64,000 nucleotides of DNA from Prauserella marina (GTDB lineage Bacteria > Actinomycetota > Actinomycetes > Mycobacteriales > Pseudonocardiaceae). Of the stretch, positions 32,053-41,036 are shown piece after piece. Location of the stretch: positions 2,034,501 to 2,098,500 of the forward strand of contig NZ_CP016353.1 of NCBI RefSeq assembly GCF_002240355.1, given 5' to 3'. Both the position numbers and the translations under genes were made by a program. The notes under the pieces are model-generated. The model had not been told where the DNA came from. It saw nothing but the letters and a program-made list of their open reading frames with translations, and ran no database searches. Numbering within the stretch: position 1 is the stretch's first letter; the number at the start of each line of letters is the position of its first letter.

Positions 32053-32390
32053 TCCGCGAGTCCCCCGCTCGGGTCGGCGAGTTGCGCGCTCAGGTCGTCG
32101 AGTTGCCCGCTCGGATCCGCGAGTCCCCTGCTCGGGTCGGCGAGTTCCGCGTCCGGCGGTGCGGGGTTGCCGGTCGCCTGGGTCGTGGTCTTGGTGCCGG
32201 GTGCTGAGCACTTCGGCTACGGGAGCCCGGGCGCGGATGTCGGCGTCCCGGGCGCGGATCTCGATGTCCCGAGTGCGGTTCTCGGTGACCTGAGCGCGGA
32301 TGTCGGTGACCTGAGTGCGGATGTCGGTGACCTGAGCGCGGATGTCGGTGACCTGAGCGCGGATGTCGGCGTCCGGGCGGGGGACTCGCG
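32053..32390. repeat. Right inverted array of 21-bp units (5 forward, 65-bp spacer, 8 inverted)
   Basis: Forward units occupy 32053-32157 (5 x 21 bp). A 65-bp spacer follows (32158-32222). Then 168 bp (exactly 8 x 21) of reverse-oriented units runs to 32390 and directly abuts the 43-bp repeat copy. Within the inverted half, four near-identical 21-mers lie at 32282-32302, 32303-32323, 32324-32344 and 32345-32365 (core TGACCTGAGCGCGGATG; one C-to-T change in the second). Bases 32087-32301 equal 30024-30238. The two halves could pair as a large cruciform or RNA hairpin. Confidence 0.9.
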
Positions 32391-32433
32391 AGCAGACTGT
32401 ACGGCGGGTGGCGCGATTTCGTACATGTTGCCG
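32391..32433. promoter_or_regulatory. 43-bp direct-repeat copy A' with palindrome TGTACG-N16-CGTACA, upstream of aminotransferase
   Basis: Identical to 29946-29988 over 43 bp, with palindrome halves at 32398-32403 and 32420-32425. It ends 37 nt before the aminotransferase ATG, the same distance that separates copy A from the pucR start. This symmetry is what a single operator in a compact divergent promoter would give if an insertion had duplicated it. Confidence 0.75.
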
Positions 32434-32470
32434 GTGGCGGCTCCCCGGTGGCCCGGCGAAACTCGGAGCC

Positions 32471-33769
32471 ATGACGGACGCGGACCTGTTGGCCCGGCAC
32501 CGGGCCGTGCTGCCCGGCTGGCTGGCCCTGTACTACGCAGAACCGATCGAGATCGTCCACGCGAAGGGACGGCACGTCACCGATTCCGAAGGCAACACCT
32601 ACCTCGACTTCTTCGCCGGCATCCTGACCAACGCCATCGGCTACGACATCGACGAGATCTCCGACGCCGTCCGCGCGCAACTCGACACCGGCGTCCTGCA
32701 CACCTCGACCCTCTACCTCATCCGCAAACAGGTCGAGCTGGCCGAGCAGATCGCGGAACTGTCGGGTATCCCCGGCGCCAAGGTGTTCTTCACCAATTCG
32801 GGTACCGAGGCCAACGAGACCGCGCTGATGGTGGCCACCCAGTACCGTCGCAGCAACCAGATCCTCGCCCTGCGCAATTCCTACCACGGCAGGGCTTTCG
32901 GCACCGTCGGCGTAACCGGAAACCGTGGCTGGTCGGCGAGTTCGCTTTCCCCGGTGAAGGTGAGTTTCGTGCACGGCGGCTACCGCTACCGAGGCCCGTT
33001 CGCGAGCTACTCCGACGCCGACTACGTCGCCGCCTGCGTCGACGACCTCACCGACGTTCTCGCGACGGCGACCTCCGGTGACGTCGCCGCCATGATCGCG
33101 GAGCCGATCCAGGGCGTCGGCGGATTCGCGACCCCACCGGACGGTTTGTTCGGCGCGTTCAAGGAAGTGTTGGAGGCCAACGGAATTCTGCTCATCTCGG
33201 ACGAGGTGCAGACCGGCTGGGGGCGGACCGGCGACCACTTCTGGGGCATCCAGGCGCACGGCGTGACACCGGACATCATGACCTTCGCGAAGGGCATCGG
33301 CAACGGCCTCGCGATCGGCGGCGTCATCGCGCGAGCCGACATCATGGACTGCCTCCCCGCGAATTCGATCTCCACGTTCGGCGGCAATCCGATCTCCACG
33401 GCGGGTGCGAAGGCCACATTGGACTATCTGCTCGACAACGACCTCCAGGGCAACGCGGCGAAGCTCGGCGAGCACCTGTCGTCCGGGTTGCGCGACATCG
33501 GCTCCGGGTACGGCATCGTGGGTGACGTGCGCGGCAAGGGGCTGATGATCGGCGTCGAGCTGGTCGAGAAGGGCGGCACCGCACCGAATCCGGCCGCCGC
33601 CACGGCGGTGCTCGAAGGGACGAAGGCCCGTGGCCTGCTGGTGGGCAAGGGGGGCCTGCACAACAACGTGCTCAGGCTGGCTCCGCCCATGACCCTGACC
33701 GACGGGGAAGCCGACGAGGCGCTCGGCATCCTGCACGAGGCGATCGCCTCGGCCGACGCCGCCGACTGA
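32471..33769 (+). CDS. Class III aminotransferase (AGXT2-like; beta-alanine/GABA type)
   Basis: A 432-residue PLP-dependent class III aminotransferase. Motifs are SEGNTYLDFFAGI near the N-terminus, FFTNSGTEANETALM for phosphate binding, SDEVQTGWGRTG with the PLP-pyridine Asp, and the Schiff-base Lys in MTFAKGIGNG. It resembles alanine-glyoxylate/beta-alanine-pyruvate aminotransferases of the AGXT2 type. In this locus its likely role is to convert beta-alanine, the product of the ureidopropionase, to malonate semialdehyde for the next gene's enzyme. The ATG at 32471 is chosen; the longer frame would read through the repeat element upstream. A copy of the candidate operator lies 37 nt upstream. 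Confidence 0.9.
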   Translation: MTDADLLARHRAVLPGWLALYYAEPIEIVHAKGRHVTDSEGNTYLDFFAGILTNAIGYDIDEISDAVRAQLDTGVLHTSTLYLIRKQVELAEQIAELSGIPGAKVFFTNSGTEANETALMVATQYRRSNQILALRNSYHGRAFGTVGVTGNRGWSASSLSPVKVSFVHGGYRYRGPFASYSDADYVAACVDDLTDVLATATSGDVAAMIAEPIQGVGGFATPPDGLFGAFKEVLEANGILLISDEVQTGWGRTGDHFWGIQAHGVTPDIMTFAKGIGNGLAIGGVIARADIMDCLPANSISTFGGNPISTAGAKATLDYLLDNDLQGNAAKLGEHLSSGLRDIGSGYGIVGDVRGKGLMIGVELVEKGGTAPNPAAATAVLEGTKARGLLVGKGGLHNNVLRLAPPMTLTDGEADEALGILHEAIASADAAD

Positions 33770-33852
33770 CCGCGCGCCGACAACGACCACAACGCCAAGC
33801 GCCACAACGACAAGCGCCGGACAAGGCAGCCGCCGACGATGAGGGAGTTCGC

Positions 33853-35343
33853 GTGACGAACCGGATCAGCCACTGGATCGACGGCAAGCCGTGGGCCGGG
33901 GCACCAGAACGGACCGGGGAGGTGTTCGATCCCGCCACCGGCGAAGTCCGCGCACACGTGGACTTCGCCGGTGCCGGGCAGGTCGAGCAGGCGGTCGCCT
34001 CGGCGGAGGCCGCCTTCCCCGGCTGGCGGGACTCCTCGCTCGCCGCGCGGTCGCGGGTGCTGTTCGCGTTCAGGGAACTGCTGGTCCAGCGCAAGGACGA
34101 ACTGGCGGCCATCGTCACGAGCGAGCACGGCAAGGTCCTCTCCGACGCGGGAGGAGAGGTGCAGCGCGCCATCGAGAACGTCGAGTACGCGTGCGGCGCG
34201 CCGCAACTGCTCAAGGGCGGTTTCAGCGAGAACGCCTCGCGCGGGGTCGACGTGTACTCCATCGCCCAGCCACTCGGCGTCGTCGGGGTCATCTCACCGT
34301 TCAATTTCCCAGCCATGGTGCCGTTGTGGTTCGTTCCCAACGCGATCGCCTGCGGCAACACGGTCGTGCTCAAGCCGAGCGAGAAGGACCCCTCGGCGGC
34401 GAATTTCATCGCGGAACTGTTCGCGGAGGCCGGTTTGCCTCCCGGCGTGCTCAACGTGCTGCACGGGGACAAGGAGGCGGTCGACGGACTGCTCGCGCAT
34501 CCGGCGGTCAAGGCCGTGTCGTTCGTCGGCTCGACGCCCATCGCCCGCTACGTCTACGAGAACGGCACCTCGGCAGGCAAGCGGGTGCAGGCGCTCGGCG
34601 GGGCCAAGAACCACATGGTGGTGCTACCGGACGCCGATCTCGATCTCGCCGCCGACGCGGCCGTGTCGGCCGGATTCGGCTCCGCCGGTGAGCGCTGCAT
34701 GGCGGTCTCGGTCGTCGTCGCCGTCGACCCGATCGGCGACGAGCTGGTGAGCAAGATCACCGACCGTATGCGGAAGCTGCGCGTTGGCGACGGCCGTGAG
34801 CCCGAATCGGAGATGGGGCCGCTTGTCACGGCGGCGCACAGGGAACGCGTGAGTTCCTATGTGAGTGCCGGGGTCGAGGAAGGAGCGCAACTGGTCGTCG
34901 ACGGCAGGAAGCACGGGGTGGCTGGGGCGGGCTTCTGGCTGGCGCCGACCCTGTTCGACAAGGTCGAGCCACACATGTCGATCTACACCGACGAGATCTT
35001 CGGTCCCGTACTCGCCGTGGCGAGGGTGACCAGCTACGACGCCGCGCTCGATGTGATCAACGCCAACCCTTACGGCAACGGGACGGCGATCTTCACCAAC
35101 GACGGCGGCGCCTCGCGGCGGTTCCAGAACGAGGTCGAGGTGGGCATGGTCGGCGTCAACGTGCCCATCCCCGTTCCCGTCGGTTACTACTCCTTCGGCG
35201 GCTGGAAGAACTCGTTGTTCGGCGACAGCCATGCCTACGGGCCGGAGGGATTCCACTTCTTCACCCGCACCAAGGTCGTCACCTCGCGCTGGCTCGATCC
35301 CTCCCACGGCGGCGTCAACCTCGGATTCCCTCGCAACGTCTGA
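33853..35343 (+). CDS. mmsA: CoA-acylating (methyl)malonate-semialdehyde dehydrogenase
   Basis: A 496-residue aldehyde dehydrogenase of the MMSDH class, which converts malonate semialdehyde or methylmalonate semialdehyde plus CoA and NAD+ to acetyl-CoA or propionyl-CoA. Visible are NFPAMVPLWFVPNAIACGNT (cofactor region), the NAD-fold GSTPIARYVY, and the catalytic Cys in GSAGERCMAVS; NHMVVLPDADLD is an MMSDH hallmark. The GTG at 33853 follows a GAGGGAG site. It is 83 nt downstream of the aminotransferase and likely in its operon. It completes a route from pyrimidine to acetyl-CoA. Confidence 0.95.
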   Translation: MTNRISHWIDGKPWAGAPERTGEVFDPATGEVRAHVDFAGAGQVEQAVASAEAAFPGWRDSSLAARSRVLFAFRELLVQRKDELAAIVTSEHGKVLSDAGGEVQRAIENVEYACGAPQLLKGGFSENASRGVDVYSIAQPLGVVGVISPFNFPAMVPLWFVPNAIACGNTVVLKPSEKDPSAANFIAELFAEAGLPPGVLNVLHGDKEAVDGLLAHPAVKAVSFVGSTPIARYVYENGTSAGKRVQALGGAKNHMVVLPDADLDLAADAAVSAGFGSAGERCMAVSVVVAVDPIGDELVSKITDRMRKLRVGDGREPESEMGPLVTAAHRERVSSYVSAGVEEGAQLVVDGRKHGVAGAGFWLAPTLFDKVEPHMSIYTDEIFGPVLAVARVTSYDAALDVINANPYGNGTAIFTNDGGASRRFQNEVEVGMVGVNVPIPVPVGYYSFGGWKNSLFGDSHAYGPEGFHFFTRTKVVTSRWLDPSHGGVNLGFPRNV

Positions 35344-35416
35344 CCGGAGGGCACCCTGCGACCCGTAAACTCGTCGTCACGACGACGTTGATGACGAGGA
35401 CGATGCGGAGGTGCCG

Positions 35417-36442
35417 GTGGCCAGCGGGGACGAACGCCGCTTCGACGTACTGCGCGCCATCGTGGCCGACTACGTCTCCAACCAGGAGCCGGTCGGCTCG
35501 AAGGCGCTGGTCGACAGGCACAACCTCGGGGTATCCAGCGCCACCGTGCGCAACGACATGGCCGCCCTTGAGGAGGACGGCTACATCACGCAGCCGCACA
35601 CGAGCGCGGGACGGATCCCCACCGACAAGGGCTACCGGCTGTTCGTCGACCGGCTCTCCGAGATCAAGCCGCTTTCCTCAGCCGAGCGCAAGGCCATCAG
35701 GAACTTCCTGGAGGGCGCGCTCGATCTCGACGACGTGCTGCGCCGGTCGGTGCGGCTGCTCGCGCAGCTCACGAGGCAGGTCGCCGTCGTGCAGTATCCG
35801 ACGCTGACCAGTTCGACCGTGCGCCACGTCGAGGTGGTGCCGCTGACCCCGGCGCGGCTGATGCTGGTGCTGATCACCGACACCGGACGAGTCGATCAGC
35901 GTACCGTCGATTTGGGGGATGTCGTCACCGAGGACGGCGTCGCCACGCTGAGGGACGTCCTCAACAACACGCTCGCCGGCCACCGGCTGATCGACGCGGC
36001 CGCGAAGGTCGCCGAACTGCCGGACCAGGGACCGACCGAGTTGCGGGACGCGCTCACCAGGGTCTGTACGGTGCTGGTCGAGTCGCTTGTCGAGCATCCG
36101 GAGGAGCGGCTCGTGCTCGGCGGCACGGCGAACCTCACCCGCAACGTCGCGGATTTCCCCGGTTCGCTGCGCCAGGTGCTCGAAGCGCTTGAGGAGCAGG
36201 TGGTCGTGCTGAAGCTGCTCGCGGCCGCGCGCAACCCCGGTGCCATCGCGGTGCGCATCGGCGGGGAGAATGAAGACGAACAGATGCGGAGCACATCGGT
36301 CGTGTCGATCGGGTACGGCTCCGACGATCTCCTGTTGGGGGGCATGGGCGTGGTCGGCCCGACCCGGATGGACTATCCGGGCACGATCGCGGCGGTGCGC
36401 GCGGTCGCCAACTACGTCGGTCAGATCCTGTCCGGCAAGTAA
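35417..36442 (+). CDS. hrcA: Heat-inducible transcriptional repressor HrcA
   Basis: A 341-residue HrcA. The N-terminal winged helix includes [20 protein letters not shown] followed by [14 protein letters not shown], and the GAF-like domains carry [14 protein letters not shown]. HrcA represses groE-type operons by binding CIRCE elements. I choose the GTG at 35417 because the GGAG site at 35407-35410 is adjacent to the GTG at 35411 and correctly spaced for the later one; this also gives the usual MASGDER-like N-terminus. I found no CIRCE inverted repeat just upstream, so the gene itself may not be CIRCE-controlled. dnaJ2 follows 37 nt later. Confidence 0.95.
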   Translation: MASGDERRFDVLRAIVADYVSNQEPVGSKALVDRHNLGVSSATVRNDMAALEEDGYITQPHTSAGRIPTDKGYRLFVDRLSEIKPLSSAERKAIRNFLEGALDLDDVLRRSVRLLAQLTRQVAVVQYPTLTSSTVRHVEVVPLTPARLMLVLITDTGRVDQRTVDLGDVVTEDGVATLRDVLNNTLAGHRLIDAAAKVAELPDQGPTELRDALTRVCTVLVESLVEHPEERLVLGGTANLTRNVADFPGSLRQVLEALEEQVVVLKLLAAARNPGAIAVRIGGENEDEQMRSTSVVSIGYGSDDLLLGGMGVVGPTRMDYPGTIAAVRAVANYVGQILSGK

Positions 36443-36479
36443 CGGCCGCTCACAGGTCTACGAGGAGGACGGCTAAACG

Positions 36480-37637
36480 GTGGCGAGGGACTACTACGGC
36501 ATCCTGGGTGTCGCGAAGAACGCGACCGACCAGGAAATCAAGCGCGCCTATCGCAAGCTCGCGCGCGAACTGCACCCTGACATCAATCCTTCCGAGGACG
36601 CGCAGCACAAGTTCGGCGAAGTGACCACTGCCTACGAGGTCCTCACCGACCCGCAGAAGCGCAAGATCGTCGATCTCGGCGGCGATCCCCTCGACAACGG
36701 GGCAGGCAGGGCCGGTGGCGATCCGTTCGCGGGCTTCGGTGGCCTCGGCGACATCATGGACGCCTTCTTCGGCGCCGCGGCGGGCGGCGGAAGGGGAAGG
36801 GGGCCTCGCAGCAGGGTGCAGCCGGGCTCCGATGCCCTCATCCGGCTCAGCCTCAGCCTTGAGGAGTGCGCGACCGGCGTCGACAAGTCCATCACGGTGG
36901 ACACCGCGATCCTGTGCGACCGCTGCCGCGGTGGCGGAACCGCCGACGGCGGCACCGTCAAGACCTGCGACACCTGCAACGGGCAGGGCGAGGTCCAGTC
37001 GGTCCAGCGTTCTTTCCTCGGTCAGGTCGTCACGGCGAGGCCCTGCCCGGTGTGCCGCGGTTACGGCGAGGTCATCACCGACCCGTGCCAGCAGTGCGGT
37101 GGCGACGGCAGGGTCAGGGCCCGCCGCGACGTGACGGCGAAGATCCCGCCCGGTGTCGGCGACGGCATGCGGATCAGGCTTTCCGGCCAGGGCGAGGTCG
37201 GCCCAGGCGGCGGCCCGGCGGGCGACCTCTACGTCGAGATCGAGGAACAGCCGCATGAGGTCTTCTCAAGGCAGGGCAACGATCTTCACTGCCACTTGCG
37301 GATTCCCATGACCAGTGCCGCGCTCGGCGCGGTGGTACCGCTGGAGACACTCGTCGACGGCGAGCAGGAACTCGACATCGATCCGGGAACCCAGCCTGCC
37401 ACCGAATTGGTGCTGACCGGAAAGGGCATGCCGAGGCTGCGTTCCTCCGGTCGCGTCGACGGCAGGGGAGACCTGCACGTGCACCTCGATGTCGTCGTGC
37501 CGACCAAACTCGACGACGAGCAGGCGGGGCTGCTGCGTGATCTCGCGCAACTGCGTGGCGAGGAAGCGCCGACTCTCGCGAGCAACGGCGGCAAGCACGG
37601 CGGCCTTTTCTCGAAACTGCGCGCGAAGAGCCGGTGA
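36480..37637 (+). CDS. dnaJ: Chaperone protein DnaJ (DnaJ2)
   Basis: A 385-residue type I Hsp40. The J-domain is at residues 1-70, with HPD in [11 protein letters not shown] Gly-rich linker follows, then the Cys-rich zinc domain with four C-x-x-C-x-G-x-G repeats ([32 protein letters not shown]) and the two C-terminal substrate-binding domains. It stimulates DnaK ATPase and presents substrates. The GTG start has a GAGGAGG-type site ten bases upstream. It follows hrcA and overlaps rsmE by GTGA, an arrangement also known in mycobacteria as hrcA-dnaJ2. Confidence 0.96.
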   Translation: MARDYYGILGVAKNATDQEIKRAYRKLARELHPDINPSEDAQHKFGEVTTAYEVLTDPQKRKIVDLGGDPLDNGAGRAGGDPFAGFGGLGDIMDAFFGAAAGGGRGRGPRSRVQPGSDALIRLSLSLEECATGVDKSITVDTAILCDRCRGGGTADGGTVKTCDTCNGQGEVQSVQRSFLGQVVTARPCPVCRGYGEVITDPCQQCGGDGRVRARRDVTAKIPPGVGDGMRIRLSGQGEVGPGGGPAGDLYVEIEEQPHEVFSRQGNDLHCHLRIPMTSAALGAVVPLETLVDGEQELDIDPGTQPATELVLTGKGMPRLRSSGRVDGRGDLHVHLDVVVPTKLDDEQAGLLRDLAQLRGEEAPTLASNGGKHGGLFSKLRAKSR

Positions 37638-38383
37638 CCGACAGTACGCCCGCTGTCTTCCTCGTCGACGCGCTCCCGGAAGGGGAGCGTGCCGAATTGG
37701 AAGGGACCGAGGCACGGCACGCGGTCACCGTCCGCAGGGCCCGGCCAGGTGAGGTCATCACCCTCACCGACGGCGAAGGGCACTCCGCGGACTGTGTGAT
37801 CGAGGCCGTGCATCCCGGCAAACAGCCACGCCTCGGCTTGACCGTCGGGAAGCGCCGGTACGAACCCGAACCGGCGCTGCGGGTCACCATCGTCCAGGCA
37901 CTGGCCAAAGGCGACCGAGGCGAACTCGCCGTCGAACTGGCGACCGAAGCGGGAGCCGACGACATCGTGCCGTGGCGGGCGGCGCGCAGTGTCGCCCGCT
38001 GGGACGAAGGCGCCAGGGGAGCCAAAGCACTCGCCAAATGGCGCGACACTGCGAAAGCCGCCGCGAAACAAGCACGAAGGGCTCGCTTCCCCTCCGTGTC
38101 GGAACCGGCGACCACCGCGCACATCGCCGAACGCGTCGCCGAAGCGGACCTCGCGCTCGTGCTCGACGCGGCGGGAACTCCCATCACGAGCCTCGATCTT
38201 CCAGCCAGGGGCCGCATTCTGCTCATCGTCGGGCCGGAAGGCGGCATCACGCGTGAAGAACACGACGCCCTCGCCGAGGCGGGAGCGACGAGTGTCCGCC
38301 TTGGACTCACCGTATTGCGGACCTCGACCGCCGCGACGGTCGCTCTCGGTGCACTCGGTGCCCTGACTGCTCGGTGGCAGTAG
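37634..38383 (+). CDS. rsmE: 16S rRNA m3U1498 methyltransferase RsmE
   Basis: A 249-residue SPOUT-class methyltransferase that methylates N3 of U1498 in 16S rRNA using SAM. It has an N-terminal PUA-like domain ([20 protein letters not shown]). The C-terminal trefoil-knot region reads [19 protein letters not shown], then [18 protein letters not shown]. It starts with GTG overlapping the dnaJ stop by 4 nt. This is the standard position after dnaJ in many bacteria. Confidence 0.95.
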   Translation: MTDSTPAVFLVDALPEGERAELEGTEARHAVTVRRARPGEVITLTDGEGHSADCVIEAVHPGKQPRLGLTVGKRRYEPEPALRVTIVQALAKGDRGELAVELATEAGADDIVPWRAARSVARWDEGARGAKALAKWRDTAKAAAKQARRARFPSVSEPATTAHIAERVAEADLALVLDAAGTPITSLDLPARGRILLIVGPEGGITREEHDALAEAGATSVRLGLTVLRTSTAATVALGALGALTARWQ

Positions 38384-38516
38384 CCCGAACGGCCCCGTGA
38401 ATATCGCCGCACCAAGGAATTTGGACGCTTTTCGCGACGAATCCTGGCGCGACTCCACTCGCAACCGTTACGCTCGTTAACGATCGGACGCACACGTTCT
38501 CGTAGTGCGACGACCC

Positions 38517-38896
38517 CCGCCGGACACCTCCCCCCTCGGTCCGGCGGAGCCGCGGTGGCGGGTGGAGCGACCCCCAGGCTTCACCGCTACCGCGGCACCC
38601 TAGTCGCCGGACTTCGTCCGGCTCCCTGGTTCGCGGTGAAGGTGTCTTCTTGGGGGCGTGCCCCCGAACCCCCACCGCCACCGCTCGTGGTTTCCATGGA
38701 TTGCCTTTTGGTGCTGGGTTGCCGGTAAGGGGGCGATCGGTTGTTACCGTCCCCGGCTTTTCCGCGGTGCATGGAAAAGGTGCTTACCGAAACGTAGTGG
38801 GACATGCATGCGTAGCGTCGGCAACTGTCTTTTCGTTCGGTGAAAGGATTCTTCGGGTGCTTGCCAATCTGCTCCCCCAGGCGACCGGGCGGTCGC
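38517..38896. repeat. Cluster of stem-loops in a 569-bp non-coding region
   Basis: The gap 38384-38952 holds no gene I can support. It contains a series of hairpins: 38517-38547 (8-bp stem CCGCCGGA), 38549-38596 (12-bp stem, one mismatch), 38606-38622 (GCCGGAC-TTC-GTCCGGC), 38652-38665 (GGGGGC-GT-GCCCCC), 38723-38749 (CGGTAA...TTACCG), 38757-38779 (CTTTTCC...GGAAAAG) and 38881-38896 (GCGACC-GGGC-GGTCGC). The GC-rich ones resemble dispersed REP-type elements of actinomycetes. The first may terminate the hrcA-dnaJ-rsmE transcript. Confidence 0.65.
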
Positions 38897-38952
38897 GCAC
38901 CGTCGGTGTCCGGCGTTGGGGGACGTTCGAGGGCGCGCGCTAAGGTCGGGAC

Positions 38953-39321
38953 ATGAGCGACGCGGAGACGCTGTTCGAGCGCATCATCGCCAGGGAGATT
39001 CCTGCCGACATCGTGTACGAAACGGACGACACTCTCGCCTTCCGGGACATCAACCCGCAGGCGAAGACCCATGTGCTGGTCGTGCCCAAGAAGCGTTACC
39101 GCAATGTCGCCGAACTGGCGGCCGCCGACCCGCGCCTGCTGGCCGAGGTCGTCACGACCGCGGCGAAGGTCGCCGAGCTCGAAGGGCTCACCCGCGACGG
39201 TTACCGTGTGGTGTTCAATACGGACGAACACGCAGGTCAGACCGTGTTTCACGTGCACGCGCACGTGTTGGGAGGGGAACAGCTCGGCTTCTTCGGGCGT
39301 TATAGCGGACAAGGCGGGTAA
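38953..39321 (+). CDS. HIT family (histidine triad) nucleotide hydrolase/transferase
   Basis: A 122-residue HINT-type protein. The N-terminal segment is LFERIIAREIPADIVYETDD. RDINPQAKTHVLVVPKK is a HINT signature, and the catalytic triad is in TVFHVHAHVLGG (H-x-H-x-H near residue 100). HINT enzymes hydrolyse AMP-amino adducts such as AMP-lysine. The ATG at 38953 has only a weak ribosome site. It lies between rsmE and phoH; a HIT gene in this neighbourhood is common in actinobacteria. Confidence 0.93.
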   Translation: MSDAETLFERIIAREIPADIVYETDDTLAFRDINPQAKTHVLVVPKKRYRNVAELAAADPRLLAEVVTTAAKVAELEGLTRDGYRVVFNTDEHAGQTVFHVHAHVLGGEQLGFFGRYSGQGG

Positions 39322-39417
39322 TCCACCTGCCCTGCCGGGACGATGCGGCTAGCATCAAGCTGACAGAAACCCGTCGACAACTGGCACACAGAGTGCAGAA
39401 AGCAGGCCAGAGGCCAC

Positions 39418-40488
39418 GTGGCCGGAACCGCTCCGCAGCAATCGACACAAGCCGCAGCACAGGAAACGCGGGAGGCTCCCTCCGGCGAGGCGGCGCAGTC
39501 CAAGTTCCCGATACCGGACGCCGCAGCCCTGGTCCTGCTCGGCTCACGTGACCAGAACCTGAAGGTCGTCGAGGATCTACTCGACGCCGACGTGCATGTC
39601 AGAGGCAACGAGGTCACCCTCACCGGCGCACCGGCGGACGTCGCTTTCGCCGAACGCGTTTTCGAGGAACTGGTGACGCTCGCGAGCCGGGGTCAGCAGA
39701 TGGGGCCCGACACCGTGCGGCGCACGGTGGGCATGCTGTCCGCCGGCGGTTCCGAGTCGCCCGCCGAAGTGCTCAGCATGGACATCCTGTCCCGCCGTGG
39801 CCGCACGATCCGGCCGAAGACGCTCAACCAGAAGCGTTACGTCGACGCCATCGACAACCACACCGTGGTCTTCGGTATCGGCCCCGCCGGTACCGGCAAG
39901 ACCTATCTCGCCATGGCGAAGGCCGTGCAGGCGTTGCAGGCCAAGCAGGTCACGCGCATCATCCTGACCCGGCCCGCCGTCGAGGCCGGTGAACGGCTCG
40001 GATACCTGCCGGGCACGCTGTACGAGAAGATCGACCCTTACCTGCGCCCGCTGTACGACGCGTTGCACGACATGGTCGACCCCGAGTCGATTCCCCGGCT
40101 CATGCAGGCAGGCACGATCGAGATCGCGCCGTTGGCCTACATGCGTGGGCGAACCCTCAACGACGCGTTCATCATCCTCGACGAGGCGCAGAACACCACG
40201 CCGGAACAGATGAAGATGTTCCTGACGCGGCTGGGATTCGGCTCCAAGGTGGTGGTCACCGGCGACATCACGCAGGTCGACCTTCCCAGCGGACAGCGAA
40301 GCGGGCTGCGCGTCGTGCGGGATATTCTCGAAGGCGTCGACGACCTGCATTTCGCGACGCTCACCAGTCAGGACGTCGTCCGGCACAGGCTGGTCGGCGA
40401 CATCGTCGACGCCTACGAGAAGTGGCAGGCACACCAGGAGGCGAACGGCGCCTCCGGCAACGGAAGGGCAGTCGGGGGACGCTCGTGA
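39418..40488 (+). CDS. phoH: PhoH family ATPase
   Basis: A 356-residue PhoH-like P-loop ATPase, probably an RNA helicase-type partner in rRNA processing. An N-terminal KH-like region (residues ~35-90) precedes the ATPase. Walker A is [11 protein letters not shown] (~residue 156) and Walker B is [26 protein letters not shown] and [10 protein letters not shown] are further PhoH signatures. It starts with GTG at 39418 and overlaps ybeY by GTGA; phoH-ybeY-corC-era is a widely conserved order, which supports a ribosome-maturation role. Confidence 0.95.
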   Translation: MAGTAPQQSTQAAAQETREAPSGEAAQSKFPIPDAAALVLLGSRDQNLKVVEDLLDADVHVRGNEVTLTGAPADVAFAERVFEELVTLASRGQQMGPDTVRRTVGMLSAGGSESPAEVLSMDILSRRGRTIRPKTLNQKRYVDAIDNHTVVFGIGPAGTGKTYLAMAKAVQALQAKQVTRIILTRPAVEAGERLGYLPGTLYEKIDPYLRPLYDALHDMVDPESIPRLMQAGTIEIAPLAYMRGRTLNDAFIILDEAQNTTPEQMKMFLTRLGFGSKVVVTGDITQVDLPSGQRSGLRVVRDILEGVDDLHFATLTSQDVVRHRLVGDIVDAYEKWQAHQEANGASGNGRAVGGRS

Positions 40489-41036
40489 GCATCGAGATCG
40501 TCAACGAATCGGGCGCGAAGGTCGACGAACCCTCGATCGTGTCGGCGGCGCGGTTCGCGCTCGACCGCATGGAAGTGAGCCCGCTGGCCGAGCTGTCCGT
40601 GATGCTGGTGACGCTGGACGTGATGGAAGACCTGCACGTGCGGTGGATGGACCTGCCTGGGCCAACCGACGTGATGGCTTTTCCGATGGACGAGCTGGAA
40701 TCCACCCGCCGCCCCGACGCCGCGGAGTCGTCGCCCGCGCTGCTCGGCGACATCGTGCTGTGCCCGGCCTTCGCCAAGGACCAGGCGCGCACGGCGGGGC
40801 ACGGGCTCATGGACGAGTTGCACCTGCTGACCGTCCACGGCGTACTGCACCTGCTCGGTTACGACCACGCCGAACCGGCTGAGGAACGCGAGATGTTCGG
40901 TTTGCAGCAGCGCATCCTCGACGAGTTCCGGGCGGCAACGGCAGCTGCTCAGCGCCGGGATGTCCAGCGCAGCAACGACGATCGCCTCCTCGGCGCCGCC
41001 GGGCTCGACGGAGGGCAGGGTCCGGAGCCGACGTGA
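40485..41036 (+). CDS. ybeY: rRNA maturation endoribonuclease YbeY
   Basis: A 183-residue metalloprotein. The zinc motif is [12 protein letters not shown] (H-x3-H-x5-H). The upstream conserved segment is [11 protein letters not shown], followed by [11 protein letters not shown]. YbeY acts in 3' processing of 16S rRNA and in 70S quality control. The frame opens earlier, but the GTG at 40485, which overlaps the phoH stop (GTGA), gives the family N-terminus MSIEIVNES. It has a C-terminal extension of about 30 residues after the zinc motif and overlaps the next gene by 4 nt. Confidence 0.95.
   Translation: MSIEIVNESGAKVDEPSIVSAARFALDRMEVSPLAELSVMLVTLDVMEDLHVRWMDLPGPTDVMAFPMDELESTRRPDAAESSPALLGDIVLCPAFAKDQARTAGHGLMDELHLLTVHGVLHLLGYDHAEPAEEREMFGLQQRILDEFRAATAAAQRRDVQRSNDDRLLGAAGLDGGQGPEPT

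Noticed and set aside
32053-32390. CRISPR-like array
   Set aside because: Units are directly adjacent 21-mers that differ slightly, with no unique spacers and no cas genes; half are inverted.
31999-32472. A minus-strand frame encoding heptads of the TDIRAQV type
   Set aside because: The heptad is produced by translating the 21-bp repeat (7 codons); there is no conserved gene start and it covers the operator repeat and the aminotransferase start.
38650-38943. Open frame of 97 codons upstream of the HIT gene
   Set aside because: It spans hairpin-rich sequence, and coding pattern is absent.
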